Positions 42,184 through 51,611 of a stretch of DNA of 64,000 bases are shown in pieces. Below the pieces are notes generated by a model. The model was not told where the DNA came from. It did not search any database and saw only the letters and a list, made by a program, of their open reading frames with translations. The first letter of the stretch is position 1. Each line of letters starts with the position of its first letter. Source of the DNA: Acetobacterium sp964510565 (GTDB taxonomy: Bacteria > Bacillota > Clostridia > Eubacteriales > Eubacteriaceae). The stretch is from positions 30,036 to 94,035 of the forward strand of contig CAZEBY010000002.1 of the NCBI GenBank assembly GCA_964510565.1, written 5' to 3'. Position numbers and translations under genes: made by a program.

Positions 42184-44109
42184 TTATCCCGATTTAACCA
42201 TCTCGAGCAACGTTTGAGCCACCTGTGGGTCGAAATGAGTTCCCGAACAACGTTTGATTTCAGCAATTGCCTCAGCGTTAGCCAACCCTTTTCGGTAAGT
42301 TCGATCGCTGGTCATTGCGGCAAATGAATCTGCCACGGCAATAATCCTGCCTTGAAGTGATATTTCTTTACCCTTTAGACCGTTGGGATAGCCTCGCCCA
42401 TCCCAACGTTCATGATGTTCCAGTATACAATTGGCCATTTCTGAGAACTCATTCACTGAGCTGAGGATCCGATACCCAATTTCCGGGTGTCGTTTTATTT
42501 CTTTCCATTCTTCATCACTCAGCTCACCAGATTTGTTCAGGATCTTTTCATCAATTCCCATTTTTCCGATATCATGGATCAACCCCGCAGTACGGATCTT
42601 TTTGATTTCGTCCTGATTCAGATTCATGCGCAGCCCAATTTTCTCGCAAATTTGACCGACACGGTTTGAATGCAATATTTCATGATTACTCTTTTCATAT
42701 AACCGGTCCATAATGAGATCCACTTTTTCAATGCGTGATCGAGTATCGCGCTCTTTTAACTTGTGACGATACATTTCATCTTCGGCATTTTTAATAAGCC
42801 ATTGAGTTGACTCATCTTTTTTCTTTTTGGTTCGACATCCGAACGCAATGGATAGTTTTAGCCCGTTTATTTTTTCTTTTGCGGCTAAGTTCTCTAGTCT
42901 TCGGATTATCTGAGATGCTGTTTTTTTATTTGTCTTAGCTAAAATCACAGCAAACTCATCTCCACCCAGTCGAGCTATGACATCATTTGATCGACAACCC
43001 ATTTTGAAAACATTTGATGCTTTTATGAGTAGCTCATCACCAACAGTATGACCGAATGAATCATTAATCATCTTCAACCCGTTCACATCTGCCATAATCA
43101 AAGATAGTGGATAATTTTCTTCTTTATCCATTTGTACCAAAGTTTCTTCGTAAAAACGACGATTATATAGACCTGTTAAATAATCGTGATAGCTAAGAAA
43201 ACGGATTTCATTTTCGGTTTCTCTGATCTTCGTTATGTCTTGAATCGTGCCAAAATTGCCAATATGATTCATCTTCTCATCAAACTGGGGAACCATTCTC
43301 GCATGAAGAAAGCGCGTTTCTCCATCACTCCTGAGAATTCGAAAAGAAAAATCAGCTATTGCCTGTTCATCAATTACAGATTCTACGTGCTCTACTACCT
43401 TAATTAAATCCTCCGGATGTATCCGTCGGATCAAACTAGCCCTACTGGGCGCCTCATCAATTGATTCCATCCCCATAATATCAAGAACTTCTTCAGAGCA
43501 ATTGATCACCTTCATTGTCAGGCTAAATTCGCAATTTCCCAAACGAGCTAATTTTTGCGCTTCCAGCAAAGCTTTTTCGGTTTTTTTTCTTGCTTCGTTT
43601 TCTTTTTCCAAAGACTTGACTAATTGCAATGTTCGTTCATATGTGATCTCGAGTGTCTCGGTCTGTTTTTTCACTAGTTTTCTTAGCCGCTCATTTTCAT
43701 CACGTTTTTGCACATTTGCCCGTTTTATTTTTTCCATCGCTCTGATTTGCGAAATCAACTCATATTCATCGATAGGTTTTGAAAGAAATCCTTCTCCACC
43801 ACATTCCAATGCCTGAATTCGAAGTTCCCGATCTCCCTGGGAAGAAGTCACAAAAACGACAGGAATATCTGCAAGATGGAGATTATCTTTTAATTTCCGA
43901 CATACATCAAAGCCGTCCATCCCTGGCATAATAACATCCATGAAAATAATATCTGGATCTTTTAACTCCGCCATTTCAAAACCGGTTATACCATCAAAAG
44001 CTACCGCAACATTTGCTTCCGGAAATGAATCACTAATCAATTCTTTTAAGAGAAATGCACTCTCCTGATTGTCATCTATTACCAAAATTTTTAACTTTCT
44101 CGTTTCCAC
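42184..44109 (-). CDS. Response regulator: REC-PAS-GGDEF-HD-GYP (AT-rich paralogue)
   Basis: The 641-residue protein has the same domain order as the regulator at 36341. It has a receiver with IIFMDVIMPGMDGF, a coiled coil (about 125-180), PAS (about 185-300), canonical GGDEF near residue 390 and HD-GYP (HDIGKMGIDEKIL near 515, RWDGRGYP near 566). Composition differs from its neighbours: 21 of 60 bases are G/C at 42781-42840, against 32 of 60 at 36481-36540 in the paralogue. This suggests separate acquisition or relaxed codon selection. It lies 34 bases before cheR. Confidence 0.9.
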   Translation of the reverse strand: METRKLKILVIDDNQESAFLLKELISDSFPEANVAVAFDGITGFEMAELKDPDIIFMDVIMPGMDGFDVCRKLKDNLHLADIPVVFVTSSQGDRELRIQALECGGEGFLSKPIDEYELISQIRAMEKIKRANVQKRDENERLRKLVKKQTETLEITYERTLQLVKSLEKENEARKKTEKALLEAQKLARLGNCEFSLTMKVINCSEEVLDIMGMESIDEAPSRASLIRRIHPEDLIKVVEHVESVIDEQAIADFSFRILRSDGETRFLHARMVPQFDEKMNHIGNFGTIQDITKIRETENEIRFLSYHDYLTGLYNRRFYEETLVQMDKEENYPLSLIMADVNGLKMINDSFGHTVGDELLIKASNVFKMGCRSNDVIARLGGDEFAVILAKTNKKTASQIIRRLENLAAKEKINGLKLSIAFGCRTKKKKDESTQWLIKNAEDEMYRHKLKERDTRSRIEKVDLIMDRLYEKSNHEILHSNRVGQICEKIGLRMNLNQDEIKKIRTAGLIHDIGKMGIDEKILNKSGELSDEEWKEIKRHPEIGYRILSSVNEFSEMANCILEHHERWDGRGYPNGLKGKEISLQGRIIAVADSFAAMTSDRTYRKGLANAEAIAEIKRCSGTHFDPQVAQTLLEMVKSG

Positions 44110-44147
44110 AGGTCACCTCGTATATCCTTTTCGCTTATTGTCATTTA

Positions 44148-45149
44148 CTACTGACATTCCACTCGGTTTTTTCCCTTTTCTTTAGCCCAGTTTTGGGCTT
44201 TATGGGCTCGGGAAATCAGAGTTGCCGGCAGTAAGTCTTTGCGATATGCGGATACCCCAAAACTGGCTGTTAATTTCCCAACTATATTAAAGTCTGTCTT
44301 TTCGATCTCGGTCCTGATTTTTTCTGCTAGTGTAATGGCCCCTTTTTCATCAGTATCCGGAAGAATAATCAGAAATTCCTCTCCACTCCAACGCCCCACC
44401 ATATCGGTTACCCGGACATTGTCTTGCAGGATTTTGGCGAACGCCACCAGCAAGCCATCCCCCACCGGATTTCCGTAGCTCTCATTGATATTTTCCAATC
44501 CATCCACATCCACCAGAATAATGGCAAAGGGTGACTGGCTGCGTTCAGATCGTTCCAGTTCTGTTTGCAGAAATTCATCGAGTTTGGTTCGATTAAACAC
44601 CCCGGTCAATTTATCTTTAATTGATAGCTGGGCGATTTTTTCTTCAAGCCGTCTAATTTCAGTAATATCCCGGATCACGCTTAGGATATGGGGTTCGCCC
44701 TCGATATAGATAACCTGGGCTGAAACCAGACCCATAAACATTTCACGATTCCCATCGTCGACGATGATTTCCATATTTTCGCTGACTCCGGTTCGTTTCA
44801 ATTCTGCGATTAGCTGCTCTCTTTTGTCCAATTCGAAGTATAAGTCATGAATATTCATCGATTCATCGATGATGGTTCTTCCCCTGGTCTGAATCAGTTT
44901 TGTGAAGGCCCGGTTGTAAGTCAATAATTTTCCGTCGTCCATGGTGGTAATAATGGCCGGATCCGGAAATAATTCAAAAATCATTTCAAAATGCTTTTTA
45001 CAGGTATTTCGAATTTCCCGTACCATTCCATCAAGCTCAATAAAGTCCGCATCATTTCCGTATCTTTCCAAAATATCCGGGTCTGTTTTTTCTTCAGCCA
45101 CAATGTTTTTCAGATACTTCAGCAATTCTCTGATCTCGGTATTTAACAT
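44148..45149 (-). CDS. PAS-GGDEF diguanylate cyclase
   Basis: The 333-residue soluble protein has an N-terminal helical part (1-60), a PAS domain (about 60-180) and a GGDEF domain whose active-site motif reads SGEEF near residue 265, a common active variant. No HD-GYP or EAL domain is present, so it may be a synthase only. The ATG at 45149 follows AGGAAAG; the longer frame to 45200 has no ribosome site. Confidence 0.87.
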   Translation of the reverse strand: MLNTEIRELLKYLKNIVAEEKTDPDILERYGNDADFIELDGMVREIRNTCKKHFEMIFELFPDPAIITTMDDGKLLTYNRAFTKLIQTRGRTIIDESMNIHDLYFELDKREQLIAELKRTGVSENMEIIVDDGNREMFMGLVSAQVIYIEGEPHILSVIRDITEIRRLEEKIAQLSIKDKLTGVFNRTKLDEFLQTELERSERSQSPFAIILVDVDGLENINESYGNPVGDGLLVAFAKILQDNVRVTDMVGRWSGEEFLIILPDTDEKGAITLAEKIRTEIEKTDFNIVGKLTASFGVSAYRKDLLPATLISRAHKAQNWAKEKGKNRVECQ

Positions 45150-45220
45150 GATCTTTCCTGTACCACTTTCTGATTTGCCAGCAACACTCTCTGCCAACAA
45201 ACCAATCTACATTCTTTTAA

Positions 45221-46483
45221 TCAAATTACAACATAATAATATGAGTCCAGCAGGTAGGTCTGTTCGTACTTGACGGTCATTTTCCACAAATTTTTCTTTA
45301 CTTTCTTGATCGAAGCCTCTCCTTTTTCATACTGGTCCAACAGCTTTAAAAAATACTTCTTTTCACTGGGCAGGGCCAGAGTTCTAAAATATCCCCAGAT
45401 ATGCTGGGCCACATTAATCGAATTTCCCATCGTCGTTTCTTTCAAAAAAGAGCTTTCAATCAGATTGTAAAACTCAATCCCCGGGTAGCTGTCTTTGTTA
45501 TTTAACAGTTTTTGAATCTCCAGATAATCTAGCGGCGATCGTTCCAGGACGGCATACTTATACTTACTCCACTCACGTTCCAGTCGATTGATTTCTTTTT
45601 TTTCGGTTGTGCAATTAATGCATTTAATGGCTGACAGGTTCTTGTCTTTGACTTCCAGCATAATATCCAGATCTCTGCCCTGCAACTCCTGATAATAAGC
45701 CATAAATTCGTTAATCGCAATTGTTTTGGAGTGCGATCCTGGTTTTTTATCGGGATTCTGTTGGGAATAATGTATCTTCTGCCTGCCATCCTGACTCTTC
45801 CAGGTGGTTCTGCAGACATCAATCCAATACGTATCCGGATAATTTATTTCACAGGGATTCACCTGATGATGAAGATTATCAAATACGACCGGGATGTCAA
45901 GCGCTTTTCCAATAATCAGAACATCTTCAATGGTATAGGATTTGTCGTCGTTTTCAATCACAAGTCGTTTCTTGACGGTTTGATTCAAACGCTCGTAATT
46001 TTTCAGAAATCGTTTGATTGCCTGTTTTTTATCATTATAAACCCCACCGATATGAAGAATTATCTTGTGTTCGGAACCTAACGCCAGACTGTCCAACAAC
46101 CGACTGTGATATTCCAAATCGAGTATGGCATTTGCCACAATATTTTCGTCGGCTGAATTTAAAACCGTATACTGTCCCGGATGCATGGAAACCCGCATCC
46201 CGCTTTTAGCAATTTTTTTGCCGATCTTTTTCAATTGTTTTTCAAATACGTCCCACCAGATAATCCGGTTGACCGGATCCGATCCAAAAGGAATCAGCGA
46301 CGAGCTGATCCGGAACAGTTCAACCTGATTTTCAATATTGTAATCGATTATTTTTTCAAGCGCATTTAAATTATGCTTGATCAATTCCGTCAATTTTTCA
46401 TCGGACGCGTTTTTATGTAAGCACGTTTTTAATTCGGTATTCAGCACCCCTACCGTCAAACATGCATAGCCTATCCTCATCAT
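45221..46483 (-). CDS. uvsE: UV damage endonuclease (UvsE/UvdE)
   Basis: This TIM-barrel enzyme nicks DNA 5' to UV photoproducts. The 420-residue protein starts with the family N-terminus MRIGYACLTVG. It has LFRISSSLIPFGSD near 60-73, RVSMHPGQYTVLNS near 97-110, and metal-ligand segments IILHIGGVYNDK, LVIENDD and PVVFDNLHHQ. The double ATG at 46478-46483 is used because the family begins there; an in-frame extension to 46588 is possible. A C-terminal region beyond the barrel (about 300-420) has no assigned role. Confidence 0.88.
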   Translation of the reverse strand: MMRIGYACLTVGVLNTELKTCLHKNASDEKLTELIKHNLNALEKIIDYNIENQVELFRISSSLIPFGSDPVNRIIWWDVFEKQLKKIGKKIAKSGMRVSMHPGQYTVLNSADENIVANAILDLEYHSRLLDSLALGSEHKIILHIGGVYNDKKQAIKRFLKNYERLNQTVKKRLVIENDDKSYTIEDVLIIGKALDIPVVFDNLHHQVNPCEINYPDTYWIDVCRTTWKSQDGRQKIHYSQQNPDKKPGSHSKTIAINEFMAYYQELQGRDLDIMLEVKDKNLSAIKCINCTTEKKEINRLEREWSKYKYAVLERSPLDYLEIQKLLNNKDSYPGIEFYNLIESSFLKETTMGNSINVAQHIWGYFRTLALPSEKKYFLKLLDQYEKGEASIKKVKKNLWKMTVKYEQTYLLDSYYYVVI

Positions 46484-46721
46484 ACCTTTATTCCTAAACC
46501 CTTCACGCAATTTTATCACTTTTATTGGCTGCTGCCCTGGCTTATCTGAGCCTTTAAAAATAACCATTATCGCCAATCTCCATTCCATCCTGCCTGATGT
46601 GGCGTTTTAAAAGTCGGTTAGTCAGGATATTCCGAATGGTTTTGTTAATTATATCAGATATGGTTCTGAAGATACAGTGGATTAGCACTAAAAACAATGC
46701 GATCCCGGTTTATTTTAAACA

Positions 46722-46745
46722 AAAAAGAGCCTGCTTTCAGACTCC
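46722..46745 (-). terminator. Intrinsic terminator after the 7TM-GGDEF-HD-GYP gene
   Basis: On the minus strand GAGTCTG pairs with CAGGCTC (seven pairs, one G-U) around AAAG, followed by TTTTTTG. Confidence 0.75.
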
Positions 46746-46798
46746 TTCTGCCGTTTAACAAACCGGAACTGCATCCATTGTCGCTTTTAGGGAATCCT

Positions 46799-49204
46799 TC
46801 AAAACACTTCAACCAGCACTTTTTCAATAAATATCCGGGTCACTTCCGGATCAAACTGGGTTCCAGCCTGGCTTTTCAATTCCCGAATAGCTTCGACCTG
46901 ACTCAGTCCTTTACGGTAGGCACGATCACAGGTCATCGCGTCATAGGCATCCGCCACCCCGATAATCCGAGCCTGCAGGGATATTTCTTCCCCCCTTAGT
47001 TTTTTGGGGTAGCCTTTACCATCCCATCGCTCATGATGTTCATAGACATATTTGGACATCTCCGAAAATTCACTGGATGAACTCAGAATACGATAGCCAA
47101 TTTCCGGATGTCGTTGCATTTCTTGCCATTCTTCGCAGTCCAGATGACCGACCTTATTGAGAATTTTTTCGTCAATCCCCATTTTACCGATATCATGCAT
47201 CAGCCCTGCCACCCCGATTTGATTGACGGCATCCTTACTCAGCTTCATCTCGCTCGCAATCGCTTTGCAGAGTTCACTGACTCTCCGGGAATGGAGCATT
47301 TCCCGGCAACTCTTTTCATAAAGGGTATTCATAATCAGATCGATGGTTTTGTTCTTGATGCTGGCACTTTCATAGAGCTTATGCCGATACATATCATCTT
47401 CAGCCCGTTTATAGATTTCCTGAATATCCTGATCTGCGATTTCCTTTATTTCATATCCGAAGGAAATTGATATTTCAAAAGCACCAATTTTTTCATTCGC
47501 TGTCTTTGCCTTCAGTTCATTAATCACCTCAACGGCCAGAAAAATATCGGTCTTTGGCAGAATCACGATAAACTCATCCCCTCCCAACCGGGCCACAACA
47601 CTGTTCGGAGGAACCGCTGCGGTGATCAGCCCGGCTGATTGTTTTAACAGCTGATCACCCATACCGTGACCAAAGGAATCATTTATCAGTTTTAGCCCAT
47701 TGACGTCCGCCATAATCAAGGCAATCGGTAAATTATCTGGAATATCCAGCCGCTTTAGTTCTTCTTCATAAAACCGACGATTGTAAAGGCCTGTGAGAAA
47801 ATCATGATAACTCAAGTAACTGATCTCCTGCTCAGCCTTTTTCCGTTCAGTTACATCGGAGATAATCACCGCAAATTGTTTGAACCGCGGCGAATAAACA
47901 ACCACCTCAAAGTATTTATCGACAACCTGATCATAGCGTTCAAAATGAATTGGCCGTCCGGTCGTGGCCACCTGCGCGTATTTTCCGACCCAGCTTTTAT
48001 CCATCCACGGCGTCACTGCCATCGCGCTTTTACCAATGAGCTCCGCTCGCTTCTTGCCAACCAGCTTCTCATAACTGTCATTGGCATCGAGGTAGCGAAA
48101 ATCGATGGGATTTCCGTCATGATCAAAACTGACCTCGAAAACTGCCAGCCCCTGCGTCATTTGAGTGATCAACAAGCGGTGTTTTTCTTCGCTTTCTTTC
48201 AAGGCTGTTTCGGCCTGGTGACGCTCGGTAAAATCGACCAGCATATAGCTGACTAGCTTCCGCTTTATATCAAAGTCATTCTTGTTGACATAAAACCAAT
48301 GGGCACCATCTGCTGCACTGATTTTTACCGGGCTGCGTTTATGATCACCCCGATTAAGAATTCTCAGGATTTCTGACCCATTCTTTTCTTTGCCCTTAAA
48401 AAAAAGATTAGCTGCCGGATTCATACAAACAATTTCAGCATAAGCATTGATTAAAAACGCGACCTCACCAATATTCCAAAAAGTCTGTTTCCAACGATTG
48501 ATTTCCAGCTGAAAAAGATCATTCTTCACTTCATTCAACCCAATTGCAGCTGAAATAAATAAAATCACAGTCGGGGTGGGATCGATATATTTATCCCACC
48601 CCATTAGAATAACCAACACCCCTAGCCAGGATACCTGAAGGATAATCAGCACGAAGCGATAGCTTTTTTTTAGACTCCGGGAACTTGCTGTTTTAATGGC
48701 TTTCAATAATACCAGCGTTGAAAATACCAAAAAAACGCCATAATAAGCCAGAATCAGATAATAGCCAATATTTTTTGAGGTGCTAGCGACTGAAAAACCG
48801 TTGATCCGAATCAATTCGATCCAGTTGAAGGCCAGATGATAAATCGGATCAGTGATATAAATAAGCCATAAAATACCGGAGATGGCAAATAAAAAATACT
48901 TTGCTGTTGCCGGCAATGCCATTCTCACAAATTGAGTCACAAATATTATTCCAAATGTTGGAATGAAGATCACTCCCAGATTTGCTAAATTCCGGGCAAA
49001 GATCATCATGTCAAGGTGCTCAGAATTAAGCGAAAGAAAATAACCAAGTGCATAAATTGCTGCCGCAAACATCAGTGTCGAGAAATAATTAAACGCTCCA
49101 TTCACCTTTTGTTTAATAAGCCGGATCCCAAAATAAATGTAGGTGCTGGCTATGATCGGCATTGCATACACGATTAAATTCAATAATACATTTTGTAGAT
49201 TCAT
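46799..49204 (-). CDS. Membrane GGDEF-HD-GYP protein with 7TM and two PAS domains
   Basis: The 801-residue protein has seven hydrophobic spans in residues 1-215, resembling the 7TM region found ahead of some histidine kinases. Two PAS domains follow (about 225-325 and 340-465), then GGDEF (VVARLGGDEF near 560) and HD-GYP (HDIGKMGIDEKIL near 675, RWDGKGYP near 727). It is a cyclic di-GMP synthase/phosphodiesterase candidate with a membrane sensor. The ATG at 49204 is chosen because GAGG lies 6 bases before it; the frame extends to 49261 without a site. Confidence 0.88.
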   Translation of the reverse strand: MNLQNVLLNLIVYAMPIIASTYIYFGIRLIKQKVNGAFNYFSTLMFAAAIYALGYFLSLNSEHLDMMIFARNLANLGVIFIPTFGIIFVTQFVRMALPATAKYFLFAISGILWLIYITDPIYHLAFNWIELIRINGFSVASTSKNIGYYLILAYYGVFLVFSTLVLLKAIKTASSRSLKKSYRFVLIILQVSWLGVLVILMGWDKYIDPTPTVILFISAAIGLNEVKNDLFQLEINRWKQTFWNIGEVAFLINAYAEIVCMNPAANLFFKGKEKNGSEILRILNRGDHKRSPVKISAADGAHWFYVNKNDFDIKRKLVSYMLVDFTERHQAETALKESEEKHRLLITQMTQGLAVFEVSFDHDGNPIDFRYLDANDSYEKLVGKKRAELIGKSAMAVTPWMDKSWVGKYAQVATTGRPIHFERYDQVVDKYFEVVVYSPRFKQFAVIISDVTERKKAEQEISYLSYHDFLTGLYNRRFYEEELKRLDIPDNLPIALIMADVNGLKLINDSFGHGMGDQLLKQSAGLITAAVPPNSVVARLGGDEFIVILPKTDIFLAVEVINELKAKTANEKIGAFEISISFGYEIKEIADQDIQEIYKRAEDDMYRHKLYESASIKNKTIDLIMNTLYEKSCREMLHSRRVSELCKAIASEMKLSKDAVNQIGVAGLMHDIGKMGIDEKILNKVGHLDCEEWQEMQRHPEIGYRILSSSSEFSEMSKYVYEHHERWDGKGYPKKLRGEEISLQARIIGVADAYDAMTCDRAYRKGLSQVEAIRELKSQAGTQFDPEVTRIFIEKVLVEVF

Positions 49205-49299
49205 CCATTTCCTCATTCCAGAGCATGTCAGCAAACCATTCATTCTCACAGATCCGCCCATACAAAAGAGATTCTTTGACGCCTGATTAATATAACGTT

Positions 49300-49336
49300 C
49301 TGGCAGTCAAAGGCTAAACAAACCTTTGACTGCCAG
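49300..49336 (+). terminator. Perfect hairpin, terminator-like only on the plus strand
   Basis: CTGGCAGTCAAAGG and CCTTTGACTGCCAG form a perfect 14-pair stem with a 9-base loop. A T run (GAATTTTT) follows on the plus strand only, yet both neighbouring genes are on the minus strand. It may act as a weak stop or as an RNA-stabilising hairpin for the minus-strand transcript. Confidence 0.5.
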
Positions 49337-49370
49337 GAATTTTTCGACTGCCTAAGCCTTTCTAGCGACT

Positions 49371-50054
49371 TTAATGCTCATCCCGATAGTTGATATGGAC
49401 ATGGGTCGCATCGCAAAACGGTTTATTCTGAGATTCGCCGCAACGACATAAAACCATCCGGTTTCGTCGTTCATACAAACTGCCATCCGCCGCCTGAAGC
49501 GGAATCCCACCTTTTACAAAGATCCCGCAGCTGACTCCCCGCTCCGGATCCTGAAGAATCACAATCTCGGGTAAATATTCGGGTTCGATGGCAGTACCAT
49601 CTTTTTCCCGGGCCACCAGCCGGCCGGCCGGGCATTCGCTGGCCGCTTTAACGGCTTCCGCTTTTAATCTTGGATCATCCGACACTTTGATCAGCTGCCA
49701 GGCTGTGCCGTCATTGCGGTGACAGAACCGGGCCAAGGCACAGCGGTGGTCATCCATCATATCAAGCTCCGCTCCGATTAACACCTCAGCACGATCAGCA
49801 AAATCATCTTTTGCGGCTGTCTCATCGCCATGGAAATCACATTTTAAATGGGCACCGTCACAAAACGGTGGGTTTTTTGACTTCCCACAGCGACACAGGG
49901 TATAGGTTTTCGCCTGGGACAGCTCACGGCCCTCGGTATAGACATAATTCTTACCAATTGAGGTGATTATTTTCTCTGATAGTTTGATATTGCCCGTCAC
50001 CACATAAGGGCCATCTTTTAAGATTTTTATTTTTCCTACTGTTTCTTTTTCCAT
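49371..50054 (-). CDS. CDGSH iron-sulfur domain protein (two CDGSH motifs)
   Basis: The 227-residue soluble protein has a CDGSH motif (CRCGKSKNPPFCDGAH near 53-68) and a second near the C-terminus (CRCGESQNKPFCDATH, with Ala for Gly). Each would bind a [2Fe-2S] cluster through three Cys and one His. The middle has DHRCALARFC and SECPAGRL, like the single-cluster ferredoxin domain often joined to CDGSH domains. Such proteins are thought to act in redox or Fe-S transfer; the partner is unknown. It lies 57 bases after the ABC transporter genes. Confidence 0.85.
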   Translation of the reverse strand: MEKETVGKIKILKDGPYVVTGNIKLSEKIITSIGKNYVYTEGRELSQAKTYTLCRCGKSKNPPFCDGAHLKCDFHGDETAAKDDFADRAEVLIGAELDMMDDHRCALARFCHRNDGTAWQLIKVSDDPRLKAEAVKAASECPAGRLVAREKDGTAIEPEYLPEIVILQDPERGVSCGIFVKGGIPLQAADGSLYERRNRMVLCRCGESQNKPFCDATHVHINYRDEH

Positions 50055-50111
50055 TGATCAATCTCCATATTCAAATTAAATATTCGGTTTGACCAGGACT
50101 CGGCGACCTTA

Positions 50112-50846
50112 TCAAACCTGCCATTCCAGAATTTTATTCAAAAAAAGCTGCAACGCCTCAGTTTGGGGATGCTTAAATATTTGAGAACTGTTCCCATTTT
50201 CAACAATGCCTTTGCTCGCCAAAAAAACCACCTGTTCGCAGGCATTTTTGGCAAAACCCATTTCATGCGTTACAATAATGGTTTTTAACCCCTCATTTTG
50301 CAGTTCTCCAAGCATGTTTAGCACCTCTGCCGTGTATTCAGGATCCAGGGCTGAGGTTGGCTCATCCAACAATAGCAGCCTGGGTTTTACCGCCACTGCC
50401 CTGGCAATGGCAATCCGCTGCTGCTGGCCCCCGGAAAGCTGGGAAGGATACTTGTTTTTTTCATTCGTCAGCCCAAAACGATCAAAAAGCTGATGGCTGA
50501 TATCGACTGCCTGTGCTTTTCCCGTTCCAAATGCATGTACCAGCGGCAAAAGCATATTTTCCATCGCCGTCAAATGTTCAAAAAGACCCTTCGACTGAAA
50601 AACAAAGCCGATGTTGCGGCGATATCGGTGTAAATACTTTTTGCTGAACACGACGGCCTCACCATCAATTTTCAGTACGCCGGAGTCCGGCGTCAAAAGT
50701 CCGCCAATAATCCGGAGCAAGGTTGATTTTCCGCCACCGGACGGTCCAATAACCGCAATCGAATCAATGTCAAAAGAACCGCTGAGATCCTTTAAGACCA
50801 CTTCTTCCCGAAAGCTTTTACAAATATTGGTTAACTCGATATTCAT
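50112..50846 (-). CDS. Polar amino acid ABC transporter ATP-binding protein
   Basis: The 244-residue ATPase has Walker A GPSGGGKSTLL near 34, signature LSGGQQQRIAIARA near 136, Walker B LLLLDEPTSALDPE near 158 and switch IVTHEM near 193. The ATG at 50846 follows AAAGGAGG and lies within the last 29 bases of the permease gene, so the two are translationally coupled. It is the third gene of the binding protein-permease-ATPase set. Confidence 0.9.
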   Translation of the reverse strand: MNIELTNICKSFREEVVLKDLSGSFDIDSIAVIGPSGGGKSTLLRIIGGLLTPDSGVLKIDGEAVVFSKKYLHRYRRNIGFVFQSKGLFEHLTAMENMLLPLVHAFGTGKAQAVDISHQLFDRFGLTNEKNKYPSQLSGGQQQRIAIARAVAVKPRLLLLDEPTSALDPEYTAEVLNMLGELQNEGLKTIIVTHEMGFAKNACEQVVFLASKGIVENGNSSQIFKHPQTEALQLFLNKILEWQV

Positions 50847-51603
50847 GGTTATACCTCCTTTCCAATACCCTTGAAAGCATCGAAACACTAAAGGTCAGAA
50901 TAAAGTATAACACTCCGACAAAAAAATAATTTTCAAACATTCTAAAATTATCGGCCGAAATCTCCTGAACCGTTTGGGTGAGTTCAATCACCGCAATCAC
51001 TGACAGCAAGGATGAATCTTTGATAATCGAGGCAAATTGACCGGCCAGCGCCGGCAGAATCCGGGCCATCAAAATCGGCAGGGTAACCAGCTGCAGGGTT
51101 TTAGCCGGCGTCAGACCAATCGATTTAGCCACCTCATATTGCTGACGATCAATACTGGCTAACCCGCCGCGGATGATTTCCGAAATATAAGCCCCTTCAA
51201 AAATCGACAAGATCAGCACCCCCGCTACATAGCGGTTATCCACTCCCCAGGCCGTGCCGATAACATAATAGAAAAAATAAATTTGAACCAACAGCGGGGT
51301 TCCCCGAATAATCTGAACATAGGTGCGACAAAAATAACGGATCGCCAGGATTCTTGAATTTTGACCAATCGCCGTAAGCGAACCGATTGCCAAACTGACT
51401 ACCAAACTGGCCACCGAAATGATCACCGTCATTAAAAAACCTTCCCAGAGCCGAAAGCGGTACTGGTAGAGTGCTAAAAAGTCCAGTTTTAGTCCAATCG
51501 CCGTCACCGAAAACCAAAGGAGTCCGATCAGAATGACGGCCACAAAAATGGCACTTGCCAGCTTGTTTCCCCATGAAGGTTCGTTATTGAATCTTTGTTT
51601 CAT
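50818..51603 (-). CDS. Polar amino acid ABC transporter permease
   Basis: The 261-residue protein has an N-terminal span and five further spans. It carries the HisM/GlnP-type motif RLWEGFLMTVIISVASLVVS, YVQIIRGTPLLVQIYFFYY near 115-133, and the ATPase-contact loop EVAKSIGLTPAKTLQLVTLP near 177-196. It would form a homodimeric channel with the ATPase. Its start is 9 bases from the binding protein gene. Confidence 0.9.
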   Translation of the reverse strand: MKQRFNNEPSWGNKLASAIFVAVILIGLLWFSVTAIGLKLDFLALYQYRFRLWEGFLMTVIISVASLVVSLAIGSLTAIGQNSRILAIRYFCRTYVQIIRGTPLLVQIYFFYYVIGTAWGVDNRYVAGVLILSIFEGAYISEIIRGGLASIDRQQYEVAKSIGLTPAKTLQLVTLPILMARILPALAGQFASIIKDSSLLSVIAVIELTQTVQEISADNFRMFENYFFVGVLYFILTFSVSMLSRVLERRYNHEYRVNQYL

Positions 51604-51611
51604 TGATCACC

